A DNA stretch of 64,000 nucleotides from Georgenia subflava (GCF_009193155.1 NZ_VUKD01000003.1:62001-126000); one strand, 5' to 3'. Numbered from the stretch's first letter, positions 33,305-43,642 are shown. Notes: a model not told the origin generated them from the letters alone. Made by a program: numbers and translations.

Positions 33305-35425
33305 ATGTCTGACGCGACGGCCACGGCCGCACCTGAGCAGCTCGACCCGGCCAACCCCTTCGCCGCCCCGTCGGGGCTGCCCTACGGGCTGCCCGACTTC
33401 GTCGCCGTGCGCACCGAGCACCTCGCGCCGGCGATCGCGGCCGGCATGGCGGCCCAGCGCGCCGAGTGGGAGGCGGTCGCCACCGACGACGCGGTGCCGG
33501 ACGTCGTCAACACCCTCGAAGCCCTCGAGCGGTCCGGCGAGCTGCTGGGCCGGGTGCTCGTCGTCTTCCACACCCTCGCCGGCTCGGTCGGTGGCGACGA
33601 GATCCACGCCATCGAGTCCGAGGTGGCGCCCCGGCTCGCCGCCCACCACGACGCGTTCTGGCTCGACCGCCGCATCTTCAACCGGCTGGAGTCGCTCGCC
33701 GGCGCCACAGCACTGCTCGACCTGGACGCCGAGACCGCGTGGCTGCTCGCGCAGTACCGCAAGAACTTCGTCCGGGCCGGCATCCGACTCGAGGACGCCG
33801 AGATGGAGCGCCTGCGTGAGCTGAACTCCCGCCTCGTCACCCTGGAGACGGAGTTCTCCCAGCGGGTCGTCAAGGCGATGGAGGCCGGCGCGGTGGAGGT
33901 CGACGACCCCGCCCGCCTCGCCGGGCTCGACGAGGGCACGCTCGCCGCCCTGGCCCGCAGCGCAGCCGACCGCGACGCGGGTGCCGACCACCTCGTCACG
34001 CTGGTGCTGCCCACCCAGCAGCCCCTGCTGGCCCGGGCCGACGACCGCGAGCTGCGCGCCGAGCTGCTCGCCGCCTCCGAGGCGCGCGGCACCGGCGTCG
34101 ACGCCGCCTCCGACACGCGCGCCACCCTCCTGGAGATCGCCCGGCTGCGTGCCGAGCGCGCGCAGCTCCTCGGCTACGAGCACCACGCCGCCTACGTCGC
34201 CGAGGACGGCACCGCGGCCACCACCGACGCGATCAACGAGATGCTCGCCCGCCTCGCCGCACCCGCCGCCCGCAACGCCGAGCGCGAGGCCGACGAGCTC
34301 CGGGCGATGCTCGAGGCGGACCCGGCCGTGCCCGCCGGCACGGAGCTGAGCGCCGCTGACTGGTCCTACTACGCCGAGCGGCTGCGCAAGGAGCGCTACA
34401 GCGTCGACGACGCCGTGCTGCGGCCCTACCTCGAGCTCGACAGGTTGCTCACCGACGGAGTGTTCTTCGCCGCCACCGCCCTGTACGGCATCACCTTCCA
34501 CGAGCGGGACGACCTCGCCGGATACGCCGACGGCGTCCGGGTGTGGGAGGTGACGGAGGAGGACGGCAGCGGCCTGGGGCTCTTCGTCGGCGACTTCTAC
34601 GCCCGCGCCGGCAAGCGCGGCGGCGCCTGGATGCACCACCTCGTCGACCAGTCCCACCTGCTCGACCGGCGTCCGGTCGTCGTCAACAACCTCAACATCA
34701 CCCCGCCGCCCGCGGGCGAGCCGACGCTCCTCACCTGGGACGAGGTCCGCACCTGCTTCCACGAGTTCGGGCACGCGCTGCACGGGCTGTTCTCCGACGT
34801 CCGCTACCCGACCTTGTCGGGCACCTCGGTGCCGCGCGACTTCGTGGAGTACCCCTCCCAGGTCAACGAGATGTGGATGGCCAACCCGGCCGTCGTGTCC
34901 CGCTTCGCCCGCCACCACGTCACCGGCGAGCCGCTGCCGGCCGAGCTTCTCGACCAGGTGCTGGCCGTCGCGGGCTACGGCGAGGGCTTCGCCACCACCG
35001 AGTACCTCGGCGCCGCACTCCTCGACCAGGCCTGGCACCAGGTCCGGCCCGAGCGGGTCCCGACCGCCGTCGAAGAGGTCCAGGCCTTCGAGTCCGAGGC
35101 TCTCGTCCGGGCGCGCGTCGCCGTGGACCTCGTGCCCCCGCGCTACCGGTCCACCTACTTCAACCACACCTTCGGCGGCGGCTACGACGCCGGGTACTAC
35201 TCCTACATCTGGTCCGAGGTGCTCGACGCCGACACCGTCGAGTGGTTCACCGGCGACGGTGCCGAGAACGGCGACGGCGGCCTCAACCGGCGGGCCGGCC
35301 AGCGCTTCCGGGAGACGCTCCTCTCCCGCGGGTTCTCCCAGGACCCGCTCGCGTCCTTCCGGGAGCTGCGCGGCCGCGACTCGCGCATCGACCCGCTGCT
35401 GGTGCGTCGGGGGCTCACCGACTGA
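33305..35425 (+). CDS. M3-family metallopeptidase (peptidyl-dipeptidase Dcp-like)
   Basis: The 706-residue protein has the zinc motif in FHEFGHALHG, with downstream SQVNEMWMANP holding the third ligand (Glu), as in thimet/Dcp peptidases. The first half is the all-helical lid (ELNSRLVTLETEFSQRV). The tail FNHTFGGGYDAGYYSYIWSEVLDAD contains the substrate-binding tyrosines. It degrades short peptides in the cytoplasm. ATG at 33296 is an equally possible start, three codons earlier. Confidence 0.93.
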   Translation: MSDATATAAPEQLDPANPFAAPSGLPYGLPDFVAVRTEHLAPAIAAGMAAQRAEWEAVATDDAVPDVVNTLEALERSGELLGRVLVVFHTLAGSVGGDEIHAIESEVAPRLAAHHDAFWLDRRIFNRLESLAGATALLDLDAETAWLLAQYRKNFVRAGIRLEDAEMERLRELNSRLVTLETEFSQRVVKAMEAGAVEVDDPARLAGLDEGTLAALARSAADRDAGADHLVTLVLPTQQPLLARADDRELRAELLAASEARGTGVDAASDTRATLLEIARLRAERAQLLGYEHHAAYVAEDGTAATTDAINEMLARLAAPAARNAEREADELRAMLEADPAVPAGTELSAADWSYYAERLRKERYSVDDAVLRPYLELDRLLTDGVFFAATALYGITFHERDDLAGYADGVRVWEVTEEDGSGLGLFVGDFYARAGKRGGAWMHHLVDQSHLLDRRPVVVNNLNITPPPAGEPTLLTWDEVRTCFHEFGHALHGLFSDVRYPTLSGTSVPRDFVEYPSQVNEMWMANPAVVSRFARHHVTGEPLPAELLDQVLAVAGYGEGFATTEYLGAALLDQAWHQVRPERVPTAVEEVQAFESEALVRARVAVDLVPPRYRSTYFNHTFGGGYDAGYYSYIWSEVLDADTVEWFTGDGAENGDGGLNRRAGQRFRETLLSRGFSQDPLASFRELRGRDSRIDPLLVRRGLTD

Positions 35426-35473
35426 GCCGTCCGGCCGGGTCGGCAGCCGCGCCGGCGCAGGTAGCCTGCAGGC

Positions 35474-36820
35474 ATGACGAGCCCCACCCCCGGACCCGAC
35501 GCCGCCGTGAGCGCACTGCGCCCCGAGGACGAGGTCGTCGCCATCTGCCGCGACCTCATCCGCATCGACACCTCCAACTACGGCGACGGATCCGGGCCGG
35601 GGGAGCGGGCCGCCGCGGAGAAGGTGATGGAGCTGCTCACCGAGGTCGGCTGGGACCCCGAGCTCGTCGAGTCCGCGCCCGGCCGCGCCAGCGTCCTCCT
35701 GCGCATCCCGGGCACCGACCCGACCCGGCCGGCGCTGGTGCTCCACGGGCACACCGACGTCGTCCCCGCCGCCGCCGACGACTGGACGGTCGACCCGTTC
35801 GCCGCCGAGGTGCGCGACGGCATGATCTGGGGCCGCGGCGCCGTCGACATGAAGGACATGGACGCGATGATGCTCGCCGTCGTGCGGGACATGGGCCGCA
35901 CCGGCTGGCGCCCGCCGCGCGACCTCGTCGTCGCGTTCCTGGCCGACGAGGAGGCCGGCGGCGTCATGGGCTCGCACTGGCTCGTCGACCACCGGCCCGA
36001 GGTCTTCGAGGGCGCCACCGAGGCCGTCAGCGAGGTCGGCGGCTACTCAGTGGAGATCGATGGCCGCCGCGTCTACCTGCTGCAGACCGCCGAGAAGGGC
36101 CTCGCGTGGTTGCGTCTCGTCGCCGACGGCCGCGCCGGGCACGGCTCCCAGGTCAACACCGAGAACGCCATCACCCGGCTCGCCGAGGCCGTGCACCGCA
36201 TCGGCGCCCACTCCTGGCCCCTGCACCTGACCGGCACGGTGCGTCAGCTCCTCTCCGGCGTCGCCGACCTCACCGGCACCACCTTCGACCCCGAGGACCC
36301 GGACGGCATCGACCGCCTCGTCGCGGCACTGGGCCCGGCCAGGAAGTTCGTCGGCGCCACCCTGCGCACCGGCGCGAACCCCACCCAGCTCGGCGCCGGC
36401 TACAAGGCCAACGTCATCCCCGGCCAGGCCACCGCCAGCATCGACGTCCGCACGATCCCGGGCGACGAGCCGCAGGTGATGGAGACGCTCGCCGAGCTCG
36501 CCGGACCGCACGTGCGCATCGAGCGGATCCATTCCGACGTCGGGCTCGAGGTGCCGTTCGAGGGCGACCTCGTCGACGCCATGGTCGCGGCCATCGACGC
36601 CGAGGACCCGGGCGCCACCGTGCTGCCCTACATGCTCTCCGGCGGCACCGACAACAAGGCCCTGTCCCGTCTGGGCATCACCGGCTACGGCTTCGCGCCG
36701 CTGCGACTGCCCGCCGAGCTCGACTTCGCCGGCATGTTCCACGGCGTCGATGAGCGGGTGCCCACCGACGCGCTCGAGTTCGGCTGCCGGGTGCTCGAGC
36801 GGATGCTGCGCACCTGCTGA
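35474..36820 (+). CDS. M20/M25/M40-family metallopeptidase
   Basis: The 448-residue protein has the dinuclear zinc motifs of the family: LVLHGHTDVVPA, then WGRGAVDMKDMDAMML with bridging Asp, FLADEEAGGVMGSHWL with catalytic Glu-Glu, and a C-terminal His in MFHGVDERVP. The dimerisation domain lies between. It resembles actinobacterial dipeptidase/deacylase relatives of succinyl-diaminopimelate desuccinylase; the substrate is not known. It follows the M3 peptidase by 48 bases. Confidence 0.92.
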   Translation: MTSPTPGPDAAVSALRPEDEVVAICRDLIRIDTSNYGDGSGPGERAAAEKVMELLTEVGWDPELVESAPGRASVLLRIPGTDPTRPALVLHGHTDVVPAAADDWTVDPFAAEVRDGMIWGRGAVDMKDMDAMMLAVVRDMGRTGWRPPRDLVVAFLADEEAGGVMGSHWLVDHRPEVFEGATEAVSEVGGYSVEIDGRRVYLLQTAEKGLAWLRLVADGRAGHGSQVNTENAITRLAEAVHRIGAHSWPLHLTGTVRQLLSGVADLTGTTFDPEDPDGIDRLVAALGPARKFVGATLRTGANPTQLGAGYKANVIPGQATASIDVRTIPGDEPQVMETLAELAGPHVRIERIHSDVGLEVPFEGDLVDAMVAAIDAEDPGATVLPYMLSGGTDNKALSRLGITGYGFAPLRLPAELDFAGMFHGVDERVPTDALEFGCRVLERMLRTC

Positions 36821-36983
36821 CCCAGCCAGGCAGCCGGCCGCGCCCTCGACCCGCGCTCGAGAGCGGGTGGTCGCGGTGGTCGTCGTCATCGCCTTGGTCG
36901 TGGCCCAGCGCGGTACCGCGGGCCGTCGCCGACGCGCGGCACCCGCGGCACGTCGCCCAGCGCGGTATCCGCGGGGCCCCTAC

Positions 36984-37226
36984 CTACAGGGTGCTGGGGA
37001 CCTTCATCGCCCTGCGGCGCAGCCACACCCGCCGGGTGCCCCCGAGATAGATGCGGGTGCGCGCGAGCTCCCACCGGCCGTACTCGGCCTCGTCGGTCAG
37101 GAGCTTGCGCACGTCGCCTCGACTCACGGTGCCCGGCAGGGTCACCGTGCGGTACTCGTAGTACGCGGCACCGGCGCCCACCCGCTGGCTCGCGGTCGCA
37201 TCCTCGGTCTTCCTCGGCATCGCCAT
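36984..37226 (-). CDS. DUF5703-family small protein
   Basis: The 80-residue product matches a small actinobacterial family: YYEYRTVTLPGTVSRGDVRKLLTDEAEYGRWELARTR, then a beta-rich basic end RRVWLRRRAMKV. The role is unknown. GAGGGAG sits just before the ATG at 37226. The gap on its downstream side holds a direct repeat of CCCAGCGCGGTA at 36904 and 36956. Confidence 0.8.
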   Translation of the reverse strand: MAMPRKTEDATASQRVGAGAAYYEYRTVTLPGTVSRGDVRKLLTDEAEYGRWELARTRIYLGGTRRVWLRRRAMKVPSTL

Positions 37227-37322
37227 ATGCTCCCTCGCATCGCCCACATCGGGAAAATTCGGTGCATCCGCGCAGGTCAGGGGCGGGGTGTGTCACCCCT
37301 GCGGGGACGCTAGGCTCATGCC

Positions 37323-37592
37323 ATGGCTAACGACCCGCGGGCTGCGCTCGACCGACTCATCGCTGCGTTCGAGGCACACTACGACGCTGTCGTCGCCTCA
37401 CAGGACAGCGACTCACCGGCCGTGGTGGCAGCAGCGAACACCCTCATGGACGCCTTCGACACCTACGACGACGCCCTGTTCACCGGCTACGGGGTCGACA
37501 CGCCCTTCGACATCTACTCGGACGACGACGAAGAAGAAGACGACGACGAGGACTACGAGGACGAGGACGACGAGGAGTTCGAAGAGGTCTGA
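37323..37592 (+). CDS. Small acidic conserved protein
   Basis: The 89-residue protein has a helical N-terminal half (LDRLIAAFEAHYDAVVASQD, VVAAANTLMDAFDTYDDALF). It ends in an extremely acidic tail in which most of the last 22 residues are Asp or Glu. Homologues with the same helical part occur near the same genes in related actinobacteria. It may bind basic partners; no function is known. A 22-bp tandem repeat starts in its last codons. Confidence 0.7.
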   Translation: MANDPRAALDRLIAAFEAHYDAVVASQDSDSPAVVAAANTLMDAFDTYDDALFTGYGVDTPFDIYSDDDEEEDDDEDYEDEDDEEFEEV

Positions 37593-37649
37593 GGCCACAC
37601 CCGGCGAGGCCTGTGGCCACATCCGGCGAGGCCTGAGGCCATACCGGGC
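37584..37649. repeat. Tandem repeat, 22 bp x 3, starting inside the acidic-protein gene
   Basis: Units at 37584, 37606 and 37628 read GAGGYCTGWGGCCAYAYCSGGC. The first includes the last Glu-Val codons and stop of the preceding gene. The following two are non-coding copies of it. Confidence 0.8.
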
Positions 37650-37666
37650 CGGGCGGCCGGGGGCGT

Positions 37667-38641
37667 TCAGAAGCGTTCGGGGTAGCCCAGCTCCGGCGCG
37701 GTGACCTCGTCGAGCACGGCACGGATCGGGTCGGGCAGCTCCAGGTCGGCCGCCGCCAGGACACCGTGCAGCTGACCGGCGCTGCGCGCACCGGCGACGG
37801 CGCAGCTCACCCCGGGTGCGTCGCGCACCCAGGCGAGCGCCACCTCGAGCGGCGTGCGGCCCAGCCCGTTGGCCGCCGTCGTGACGGCCTCGACCACGCC
37901 GTGCGAGCGGTCGTTGAGGTAGGGCTCGACGAACCCCCTCAGGTGCGGGGAGGCTGCCCGCGAGCTCGCGGGCACGGTGGCCCGGTACTTGCCGGTCAGC
38001 ACCCCGCGTCCGAGCGGGGACCAGGCCAGCACACCGGCGCCCAACGCCTCGGCGGCCGGCAGCAGCTCACGCTCGACGCCGCGCTGGAGGAGGGAGTACT
38101 CGACCTCCACCGCGGCCAGGCCGGGTCCGCCGTCGGACAGGAGGGTCGCCGCCTGGGCGGTGGTCCAGGCCGGGTAGTTCGACAGGCCCACGTAGCGGGT
38201 TCGGCCGGTGCGCACGGCGTGGTCGAGGGCGTCGAGGGTCTCGGCCAGCGGAGTGGCAAGGTCAGGCGTCTGAACCAGCCACAGGTCGAGGTGGTCGGTA
38301 CCGAGGCGGCCGAGCGTGGCGTCCAGGGTGTCGAGCAGGGAGCCGCGCGAGGCGTCGACCACGCCGGCGCCGTCGGGGGTGCGCCTCGTGCGCACCCCGG
38401 CCTTGGAGACCAGCACCATGTCCTCGCGGTCGACCGAGCCGTCGAGCAGGTGCCCGATGACCCGCTCGGACTCGCCGTCGCCGTAGGAGGCGGCGGTGTC
38501 GACGAGGTTCCCGCCGGCCTCGAGAAAGGCCTCGAGCTGCTCGCCGGCGTCGTGCTCGTCGGTGTCACGGCCCCACGTCATGGTGCCGAGCCCGAGGCTG
38601 GACACAGTCAGACCCGTCCGGCCGACCCTGCGCTGCTGCAT
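37667..38641 (-). CDS. Aldo/keto reductase
   Basis: The 324-residue protein shows the AKR pattern: VSSLGLGTMTWG, NLVDTAASYGDGESERVIG with catalytic Asp and Tyr, VLVSKAGVR with catalytic Lys, LDLWLVQTPD in place of the usual WxxHxPD, so the histidine is replaced by Gln, and NADPH-binding VAGARSAGQL near the end. It reduces aldehydes or ketones, substrate unknown. ATG at 38641; an in-frame GTG lies three codons earlier. Confidence 0.9.
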   Translation of the reverse strand: MQQRRVGRTGLTVSSLGLGTMTWGRDTDEHDAGEQLEAFLEAGGNLVDTAASYGDGESERVIGHLLDGSVDREDMVLVSKAGVRTRRTPDGAGVVDASRGSLLDTLDATLGRLGTDHLDLWLVQTPDLATPLAETLDALDHAVRTGRTRYVGLSNYPAWTTAQAATLLSDGGPGLAAVEVEYSLLQRGVERELLPAAEALGAGVLAWSPLGRGVLTGKYRATVPASSRAASPHLRGFVEPYLNDRSHGVVEAVTTAANGLGRTPLEVALAWVRDAPGVSCAVAGARSAGQLHGVLAAADLELPDPIRAVLDEVTAPELGYPERF

Positions 38642-38828
38642 GTCCGTCACGTTAGCGGGCGCGCGCCGGCCGACGCCCCGTGGTCCAGCGGCGCGGCGGC
38701 CGGTCCGTGCGGACGTCCTGCGCCGCGAGCGGCCACCGGCGTCACATCCCTGGGTCGGACGTGAGGCGCCCCACGGTCCGCCCGTGGGGTGACGACCGGC
38801 CCGGGCCGGTGCCCTATCGTTTCCGACC

Positions 38829-39713
38829 GTGACATGGTGGGAAGCAATCATCCTGGGGCTCGTGCAGGGCCTGACCGAGTTCCTCCCGATCTCCTCGAGC
38901 GCACACCTGAGGATCGCCGGGGAGCTGCTGCCGAGCGGCGCCGACCCCGGCGCCGCGTTCACCGCCATCACCCAGATCGGCACCGAGACCGCCGTCGTCA
39001 TCTACTTCCGGCGCGAGATCTGGAACATCATCAAGGCCTGGGTCGGCGCGCTGCCGGTCGGACCGTGGAAGAACACGGTGCCCCGCAGCGACCCCGACGC
39101 CCGTCTGGGCTGGTTCGTCATCCTCGGGTCGATCCCCATCGGTGTGCTCGGGCTGCTCTTCGAGGACGCGATCGACCACTCGCTGCGGAACCTGTTCATC
39201 ACCGCCGCGATGCTCGCGATCTTCGGCCTGCTCCTCGGCTGGGCCGACAAGACCTCGCGGCGCACCAAGACCCTCGACCACATGTCCACGCGCGACGCCG
39301 TCTACTTCGGTCTCGCCCAGGCCCTGGCGCTCGTGCCGGGCGTCTCCCGCTCCGGCGGCACCATCACCGCCGGGCTGCTCATGGGCTACACCCGTGAGGC
39401 CGCGGCGCGGTACGCCTTCCTCCTCGCGATCCCGGCGGTGATGATCTCCGGGTTCTACAAGCTCTTCACCGACGTCGTCTTCGGTGAGCCCGCCGAGGGC
39501 GTCGTCGACGTGCCCGGCGTCCTCATCGTCGTCGCCACCGTCGTGGCGTTCGTCGTGGGCTACGCCGCCGTGGCCTGGTTCCTCAGGTTCGTCTCCACGA
39601 ACAGCTACGCGCCGTTCGTCGTCTACCGCATCGTGCTCGCCGTCGCCGTCGTCGCGATGATCCTCGCCGGGATCATCGACGCCGTGCCCGCCGGCGAGAC
39701 AACCGCGGCGTAG
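38829..39713 (+). CDS. uppP: Undecaprenyl-diphosphatase
   Basis: The 294-residue integral membrane protein has [18 protein letters not shown], with the catalytic Glu-rich motif, and [15 protein letters not shown], the two hallmarks of UppP/BacA. Several hydrophobic segments follow. It recycles undecaprenyl diphosphate to the monophosphate carrier lipid for peptidoglycan synthesis on the outer face of the membrane. Overproduction of this family gives bacitracin resistance. GTG start. mshC follows after 76 bases. Confidence 0.95.
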   Translation: MTWWEAIILGLVQGLTEFLPISSSAHLRIAGELLPSGADPGAAFTAITQIGTETAVVIYFRREIWNIIKAWVGALPVGPWKNTVPRSDPDARLGWFVILGSIPIGVLGLLFEDAIDHSLRNLFITAAMLAIFGLLLGWADKTSRRTKTLDHMSTRDAVYFGLAQALALVPGVSRSGGTITAGLLMGYTREAAARYAFLLAIPAVMISGFYKLFTDVVFGEPAEGVVDVPGVLIVVATVVAFVVGYAAVAWFLRFVSTNSYAPFVVYRIVLAVAVVAMILAGIIDAVPAGETTAA

Positions 39714-39789
39714 GGGCGCCGGGCCGGGTGTGGCGGAGGCCTCGCGGACCGACGCGTTGCGGACCTTCACCGCCGGTTAGAGTCACGGT

Positions 39790-41067
39790 GTGCGTTCCTG
39801 GCCCACCCCGTCCGTCCCCGCCCTGCCCGGGCACGGCCCTGCCGTGCACCTGCACGACACCGCGGCGGACACCCTGAGCCCCACCCGGGACGCGGCGGCG
39901 CGGGCCACCCTCTACGTCTGCGGGATCACGCCCTACGACGCCACCCACCTTGGGCACGCCAACACCTACGTCGCCTTCGACCTCCTCCTGCGCGCGTGGC
40001 GCGACGCCGGCCGGGACGTGACGTACGTCCAGAACGTCACCGACGTCGACGACCCGCTCCTCGAGCGGGCGAACGAGACCGGCGTGGACTGGCGCGAGCT
40101 CGCCGAGAGCCAGACGGACCTGTTCCGGTCGGACATGGAGGCCCTGCGGGTCGTGCCGCCGGACCACTACATCGGCGCGGTCGACGCCATCCCGCTGGTC
40201 GTCGACGCCGTCGAGGACATGCTCGCCGCCGGCACGGCCTACCGGGTGCCGGTGCCCGACGGCCCGGGCGGGAAGGACCGCGAGCTCGGAGACGTCTACG
40301 CCGACCTGAGCACCGACCCGTTCTTCGGCGCCGGCGCCCACCTCGAGCGCGAGGCCATGCTGGAGGTCTTCGCCGAGAACGGCGGCGACCCGGAGCGGCC
40401 CGGCAAGCGTCACCCGCTCGACCCGCTGCTGTGGCGCCGCACCCGCACGGGCGAGCCGGACTGGGACGGCCGGTCGCTCGGCAGCGGCCGGCCGGGCTGG
40501 CACATCGAGTGCTCCTGCATCGCCCACGAGTACCTCGGCCCCCTCGTGGAGGTCCAGGGCGGCGGCCGGGACCTGGTCTTCCCGCACCACGAGATGAGCG
40601 AGTCGCACCTGCGCGCCATCACGGGCACCCCGGCGCCGGTGCTCCTGCACAGCCACGGCGGCATGGTCGGCTACGACGGCGAGAAGATGAGCAAGTCGCT
40701 CGGCAACCTCGTGCTCGTCTCGCGGCTCGTCGAGGCCGGCACCGACCCGATGGCGGTGCGCCTGGTGCTGCTGGGCCACCACTACCGCTCCGACTGGGAG
40801 TACAGCGACGCCCACCTCGAGGCCGCCGCCGACCGGCTGCAGACCTGGCGCCAGGCCGTCGCGCTGCCCGCCGGGCCCGACGCCGAGCCGGTCCTCGAGC
40901 GGGTGCGCGCGGCGCTCGCCGACGACCTGGACGCACCGGCCGCCCTCGCGGCCGTGGACACGTGGGCCGAGCAGGCTCTCGCGGGCGTCGACGATGCCGA
41001 CCGCGTGCCCGGTGCGCCGGCCCTGGTCCGAGACACCGTGGACGCCTTGCTCGGCGTCGCGCTCTGA
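39790..41067 (+). CDS. mshC: Cysteine:GlcN-Ins ligase (mycothiol synthesis)
   Basis: The 425-residue protein is a class I synthetase relative of CysRS. It has the HIGH-like motif in [12 protein letters not shown], zinc cysteines in YVCGITPYD and [11 protein letters not shown], and [10 protein letters not shown]. It lacks the anticodon-binding end of true CysRS. The N-terminus, which runs to the first fold with [12 protein letters not shown], matches MshC. It joins cysteine to glucosaminyl-inositol with ATP, the third step to mycothiol. GTG start at 39790. Confidence 0.95.
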   Translation: MRSWPTPSVPALPGHGPAVHLHDTAADTLSPTRDAAARATLYVCGITPYDATHLGHANTYVAFDLLLRAWRDAGRDVTYVQNVTDVDDPLLERANETGVDWRELAESQTDLFRSDMEALRVVPPDHYIGAVDAIPLVVDAVEDMLAAGTAYRVPVPDGPGGKDRELGDVYADLSTDPFFGAGAHLEREAMLEVFAENGGDPERPGKRHPLDPLLWRRTRTGEPDWDGRSLGSGRPGWHIECSCIAHEYLGPLVEVQGGGRDLVFPHHEMSESHLRAITGTPAPVLLHSHGGMVGYDGEKMSKSLGNLVLVSRLVEAGTDPMAVRLVLLGHHYRSDWEYSDAHLEAAADRLQTWRQAVALPAGPDAEPVLERVRAALADDLDAPAALAAVDTWAEQALAGVDDADRVPGAPALVRDTVDALLGVAL

Positions 41068-41186
41068 CCTGGGCCCGGGTCGAACCACCTGCGGCGTCGG
41101 AGGCCCGGTCAGACGGGGACCCTCTCCGCCGCGACGGCGGTGGCACGGGAAGCGAACGTCGTCGGCTGCGGCAGCGGTGAGCTCAG

Positions 41187-41891
41187 TCAGACCGTGATCA
41201 TCGCGGCGGCGGCGGTGGTCAGGATCGCCTGGGCGTCGCCGAGCACGGGACGGCCGTGCCCGAAGCAGGCGATCTCGGCCGGCAGCGCCGTCAGCGCCCG
41301 GAACGACTCCGCCGCCGCCTCGCCGTCGAGGTTGAAGACGCCACGCATGATGACGCCGTCGTGCTCGGCGACGGTGTCGCCGGTGAACAGGACGCGGGGA
41401 CGGTCGAGGTAGAGCGCCACGCTGCCGTCGGTGTGCCCCGGCGTGGAGACGACTGTGGCGCCGCCAGCGATGTCCAGGACGTCGCCGTCGCGGACCACGG
41501 TGTCGACTCGACAGGCCGGGGCGGGCTCGAGGTCACCAGCCACCCGCGCGTGCAGGGCGCGCTCCGCGTCGCTGAAGCTGGGCGGGGGACCGGGGCGGTC
41601 GCCGCGGATGATGGGGGCGTCGCTCTCGTGGGCGATGATCTCGACGCCGCCCCAGCCGGCGACCTCCGCGGCGCCGCCGGCGTGGTCGTCGTGGAAGTGG
41701 GTCAGCACGAGCCGTCGGACGTCGGATCGCTCCACCCCGATCTCGTCGAGGGCACGGAGCAGGTCCGCCCCGGATCCGACCGGGCCGGCGTCCACGAGCG
41801 TGACGCCGTCCGGGTCGCGCCACAGGTAGGCGGGCCAGCCGCCGAGGGTGAGGAGGAAGAGGTCAGGGTTCAGCTGTTCGGCGATCATCAC
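41187..41891 (-). CDS. Metallo-beta-lactamase-fold hydrolase
   Basis: The 234-residue protein has the metal motif THFHDDHAGGA, a later His in STPGHTDGSVAL, the bridging Asp in LFTGDTVAEHDG, and FGHGRPVL. This is the full ligand set of a dinuclear MBL enzyme. It is probably a thioesterase or glyoxalase II-like hydrolase. In an organism with mycothiol a mycothiol ester is possible, but this is a guess. GTG at 41891 or the following ATG at 41888 can start it. Confidence 0.88.
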   Translation of the reverse strand: MMIAEQLNPDLFLLTLGGWPAYLWRDPDGVTLVDAGPVGSGADLLRALDEIGVERSDVRRLVLTHFHDDHAGGAAEVAGWGGVEIIAHESDAPIIRGDRPGPPPSFSDAERALHARVAGDLEPAPACRVDTVVRDGDVLDIAGGATVVSTPGHTDGSVALYLDRPRVLFTGDTVAEHDGVIMRGVFNLDGEAAAESFRALTALPAEIACFGHGRPVLGDAQAILTTAAAAMITV

Positions 41892-41934
41892 GTCATCTTT
41901 TCGTGACGGGTAGGTCGGCCGGCAACCGAAATCC

Positions 41935-42906
41935 TCAGAGCCCTCCCGGGCCGGGTCCGCTGCCGCCCTTGTCGCCGCGGATGTCCCGACGACGCAGGTA
42001 GCGCTCGAACTCGCGCGCGATGGCCTCGCCGGTGGCCTCGGGCAGCTCGGCGGTGTCCTTGGCCTCCTCGAGCTGGTGGATGTACTCCGCCACGTCCGGG
42101 TCCTGCCCGGCCAGCTCGTCGACCCCGGCCTGCCAGGCGCGGGCGTCCTCGGGCAGGTCGCCCACCGGCAGCGGCTCGCCGACCAGCTCCTCGAGCCGGA
42201 CCATGAGCCCGAGCGTGGCCTTCGGCGACGGTGGCTGGGCGACGTAGTGCGGCACCGCGGCCCACACGCTCAGGGTGTGCATACCGCGCTCGGCCGCGAG
42301 GTGGGTGAGCACGCCGGTGATGCCCGACGGCCCCTCGTAGTCGGAGCCCTCGACGCCGAGGAGCGCCTGGACCTGCGGGTCGTTCGAGCTCGTCTGGACC
42401 GGGATGGGACGTGAGTGCGGCACGTCGGCGAGCAGCGCGCCGACCCCTACCACAGTGCCCACGCCGAGCCCCTTCGCGACCTCGAGGATCTCCTCGCAGT
42501 AGTCGCGCCAGCGGAAGGACGGCTCGACGCCCTGGACGAGCACCACCTTGCGGCCGGAGATCGGTGTGCTGGCCACCGAGATGGTCGTGCTCGGCCAGGT
42601 CAGGTCCCGCTTGCCGTCCGCGTCGACGCCGACTACGGGCCGGTTGACCTGGAAGTCGTGGTAGTCCTGCGGGTCGAGCTCGTGGACCACCTCGGCCTCC
42701 CAGGCGTCCGCGATGAGCTCGAGGGAGTGCGTGGAGGCGCCGCCGGCGTCGTTCCAGCCCTCGAACGCCGCCAGCAGCAGGGCAGGTGGCAGCTCCTTGC
42801 CCGGCTCCGGCGAGTCCTCCCGGGACGCCGCGCCCAGAGGCTCCTCGACGGTCTCGGGCGGAGTCTCCTCCGGGCGATCGGTGCTGCCGGGGTCCGTGCT
42901 CGTCAT
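41935..42906 (-). CDS. PAC2-family protein (proteasome assembly chaperone-like)
   Basis: The 323-residue protein has a disordered acidic N-terminus (about 40 residues). The PAC2 fold follows: LLLAAFEGWNDAGGASTHSLELI, RPVVGVDADGKRDLTWPSTTI, VVGVGALLADVPHSRPIPV, and LGLMVRLEELVG. In actinobacteria these proteins are conserved near mshC and the pup genes; their function is unproven. It is divergent from the HAD gene, 31 bases apart. Confidence 0.9.
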   Translation of the reverse strand: MTSTDPGSTDRPEETPPETVEEPLGAASREDSPEPGKELPPALLLAAFEGWNDAGGASTHSLELIADAWEAEVVHELDPQDYHDFQVNRPVVGVDADGKRDLTWPSTTISVASTPISGRKVVLVQGVEPSFRWRDYCEEILEVAKGLGVGTVVGVGALLADVPHSRPIPVQTSSNDPQVQALLGVEGSDYEGPSGITGVLTHLAAERGMHTLSVWAAVPHYVAQPPSPKATLGLMVRLEELVGEPLPVGDLPEDARAWQAGVDELAGQDPDVAEYIHQLEEAKDTAELPEATGEAIAREFERYLRRRDIRGDKGGSGPGPGGL

Positions 42907-42937
42907 GGACCCACAGTAGGGTGGATATGGTCGGCGG

Positions 42938-43642
42938 GTGATCAGCCACTCTCTTCCGGATGCCGTCCTGTGGGACATGGACGGCACCCTCGTCGACACC
43001 GAGCCCTACTGGATGGCCGCCGAGACCGCCGTCGTCTCCCGCCACGGCGGTACGTGGACGCACGAGCAGGGTCTGCAGCTGGTGGGCAACGACCTGCTGA
43101 CCTCGGCCCGGATCATCCAGGAGCAGACCGGTATCCCCGGTGCGCCCGAGGCGCTGGTGACGGAGATCCTTGGCGGGGTGGTGTCCCGCGTGCTCGAGCA
43201 CGGTGCGCCGTGGCGCCCGGGCGCCCTGCGACTGCTGGCGGCCCTGCGCGGGGCGGGGGTGCCCTGCGCCCTGGTCACCATGTCCTACGCCGCCCTCGCC
43301 GACGCCGTCGTGCAGGCCGCGCCGACCGGCTCGTTCGAGGCGGTGGTCACCGGTGATCAGGTCACCCTGGGCAAGCCGCACCCCGAGGCCTACCTCACGG
43401 CCGCCGAGCGGCTCGGCGTCGATGTGACCCGGTGCGTGGCGATCGAGGACTCCACGGTCGGCGTCACCGCCGCGCTGGCGTCCGGCGCGCGCACCGTCGC
43501 CGTGCCGATGATGGTCCCGGTCCCGGCCCGGGACACGTTGTCGCGACTGCGTTCCCTCGAGCACGCCGACGTCGAGCTGCTGAGCCGGGTGCTGGCCGGC
43601 GAGGTCGTGGACGAGCTCGAGCCCAGCCACAGCCGGCACTGA
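42938..43642 (+). CDS. HAD-family phosphatase (beta-phosphoglucomutase-like subfamily)
   Basis: The 234-residue protein has VLWDMDGTLVDTEPYW (motif I with both aspartates), LVTMSYAA (motif II Thr/Ser), GKPHPEAYLTAAERLGV (motif III Lys) and IEDSTVGVTAALASGA (motif IV). The helical cap makes it a class I HAD of the YniC/beta-PGM type. The substrate is not known. Its stop abuts the convergent nuclease gene with no gap. Confidence 0.9.
   Translation: MISHSLPDAVLWDMDGTLVDTEPYWMAAETAVVSRHGGTWTHEQGLQLVGNDLLTSARIIQEQTGIPGAPEALVTEILGGVVSRVLEHGAPWRPGALRLLAALRGAGVPCALVTMSYAALADAVVQAAPTGSFEAVVTGDQVTLGKPHPEAYLTAAERLGVDVTRCVAIEDSTVGVTAALASGARTVAVPMMVPVPARDTLSRLRSLEHADVELLSRVLAGEVVDELEPSHSRH

Noticed and set aside
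33173-35992. 939-codon minus-strand frame over the peptidase genes
   Set aside because: Shadow of the M3 and M20 peptidase genes, whose zinc motifs are intact on the plus strand.
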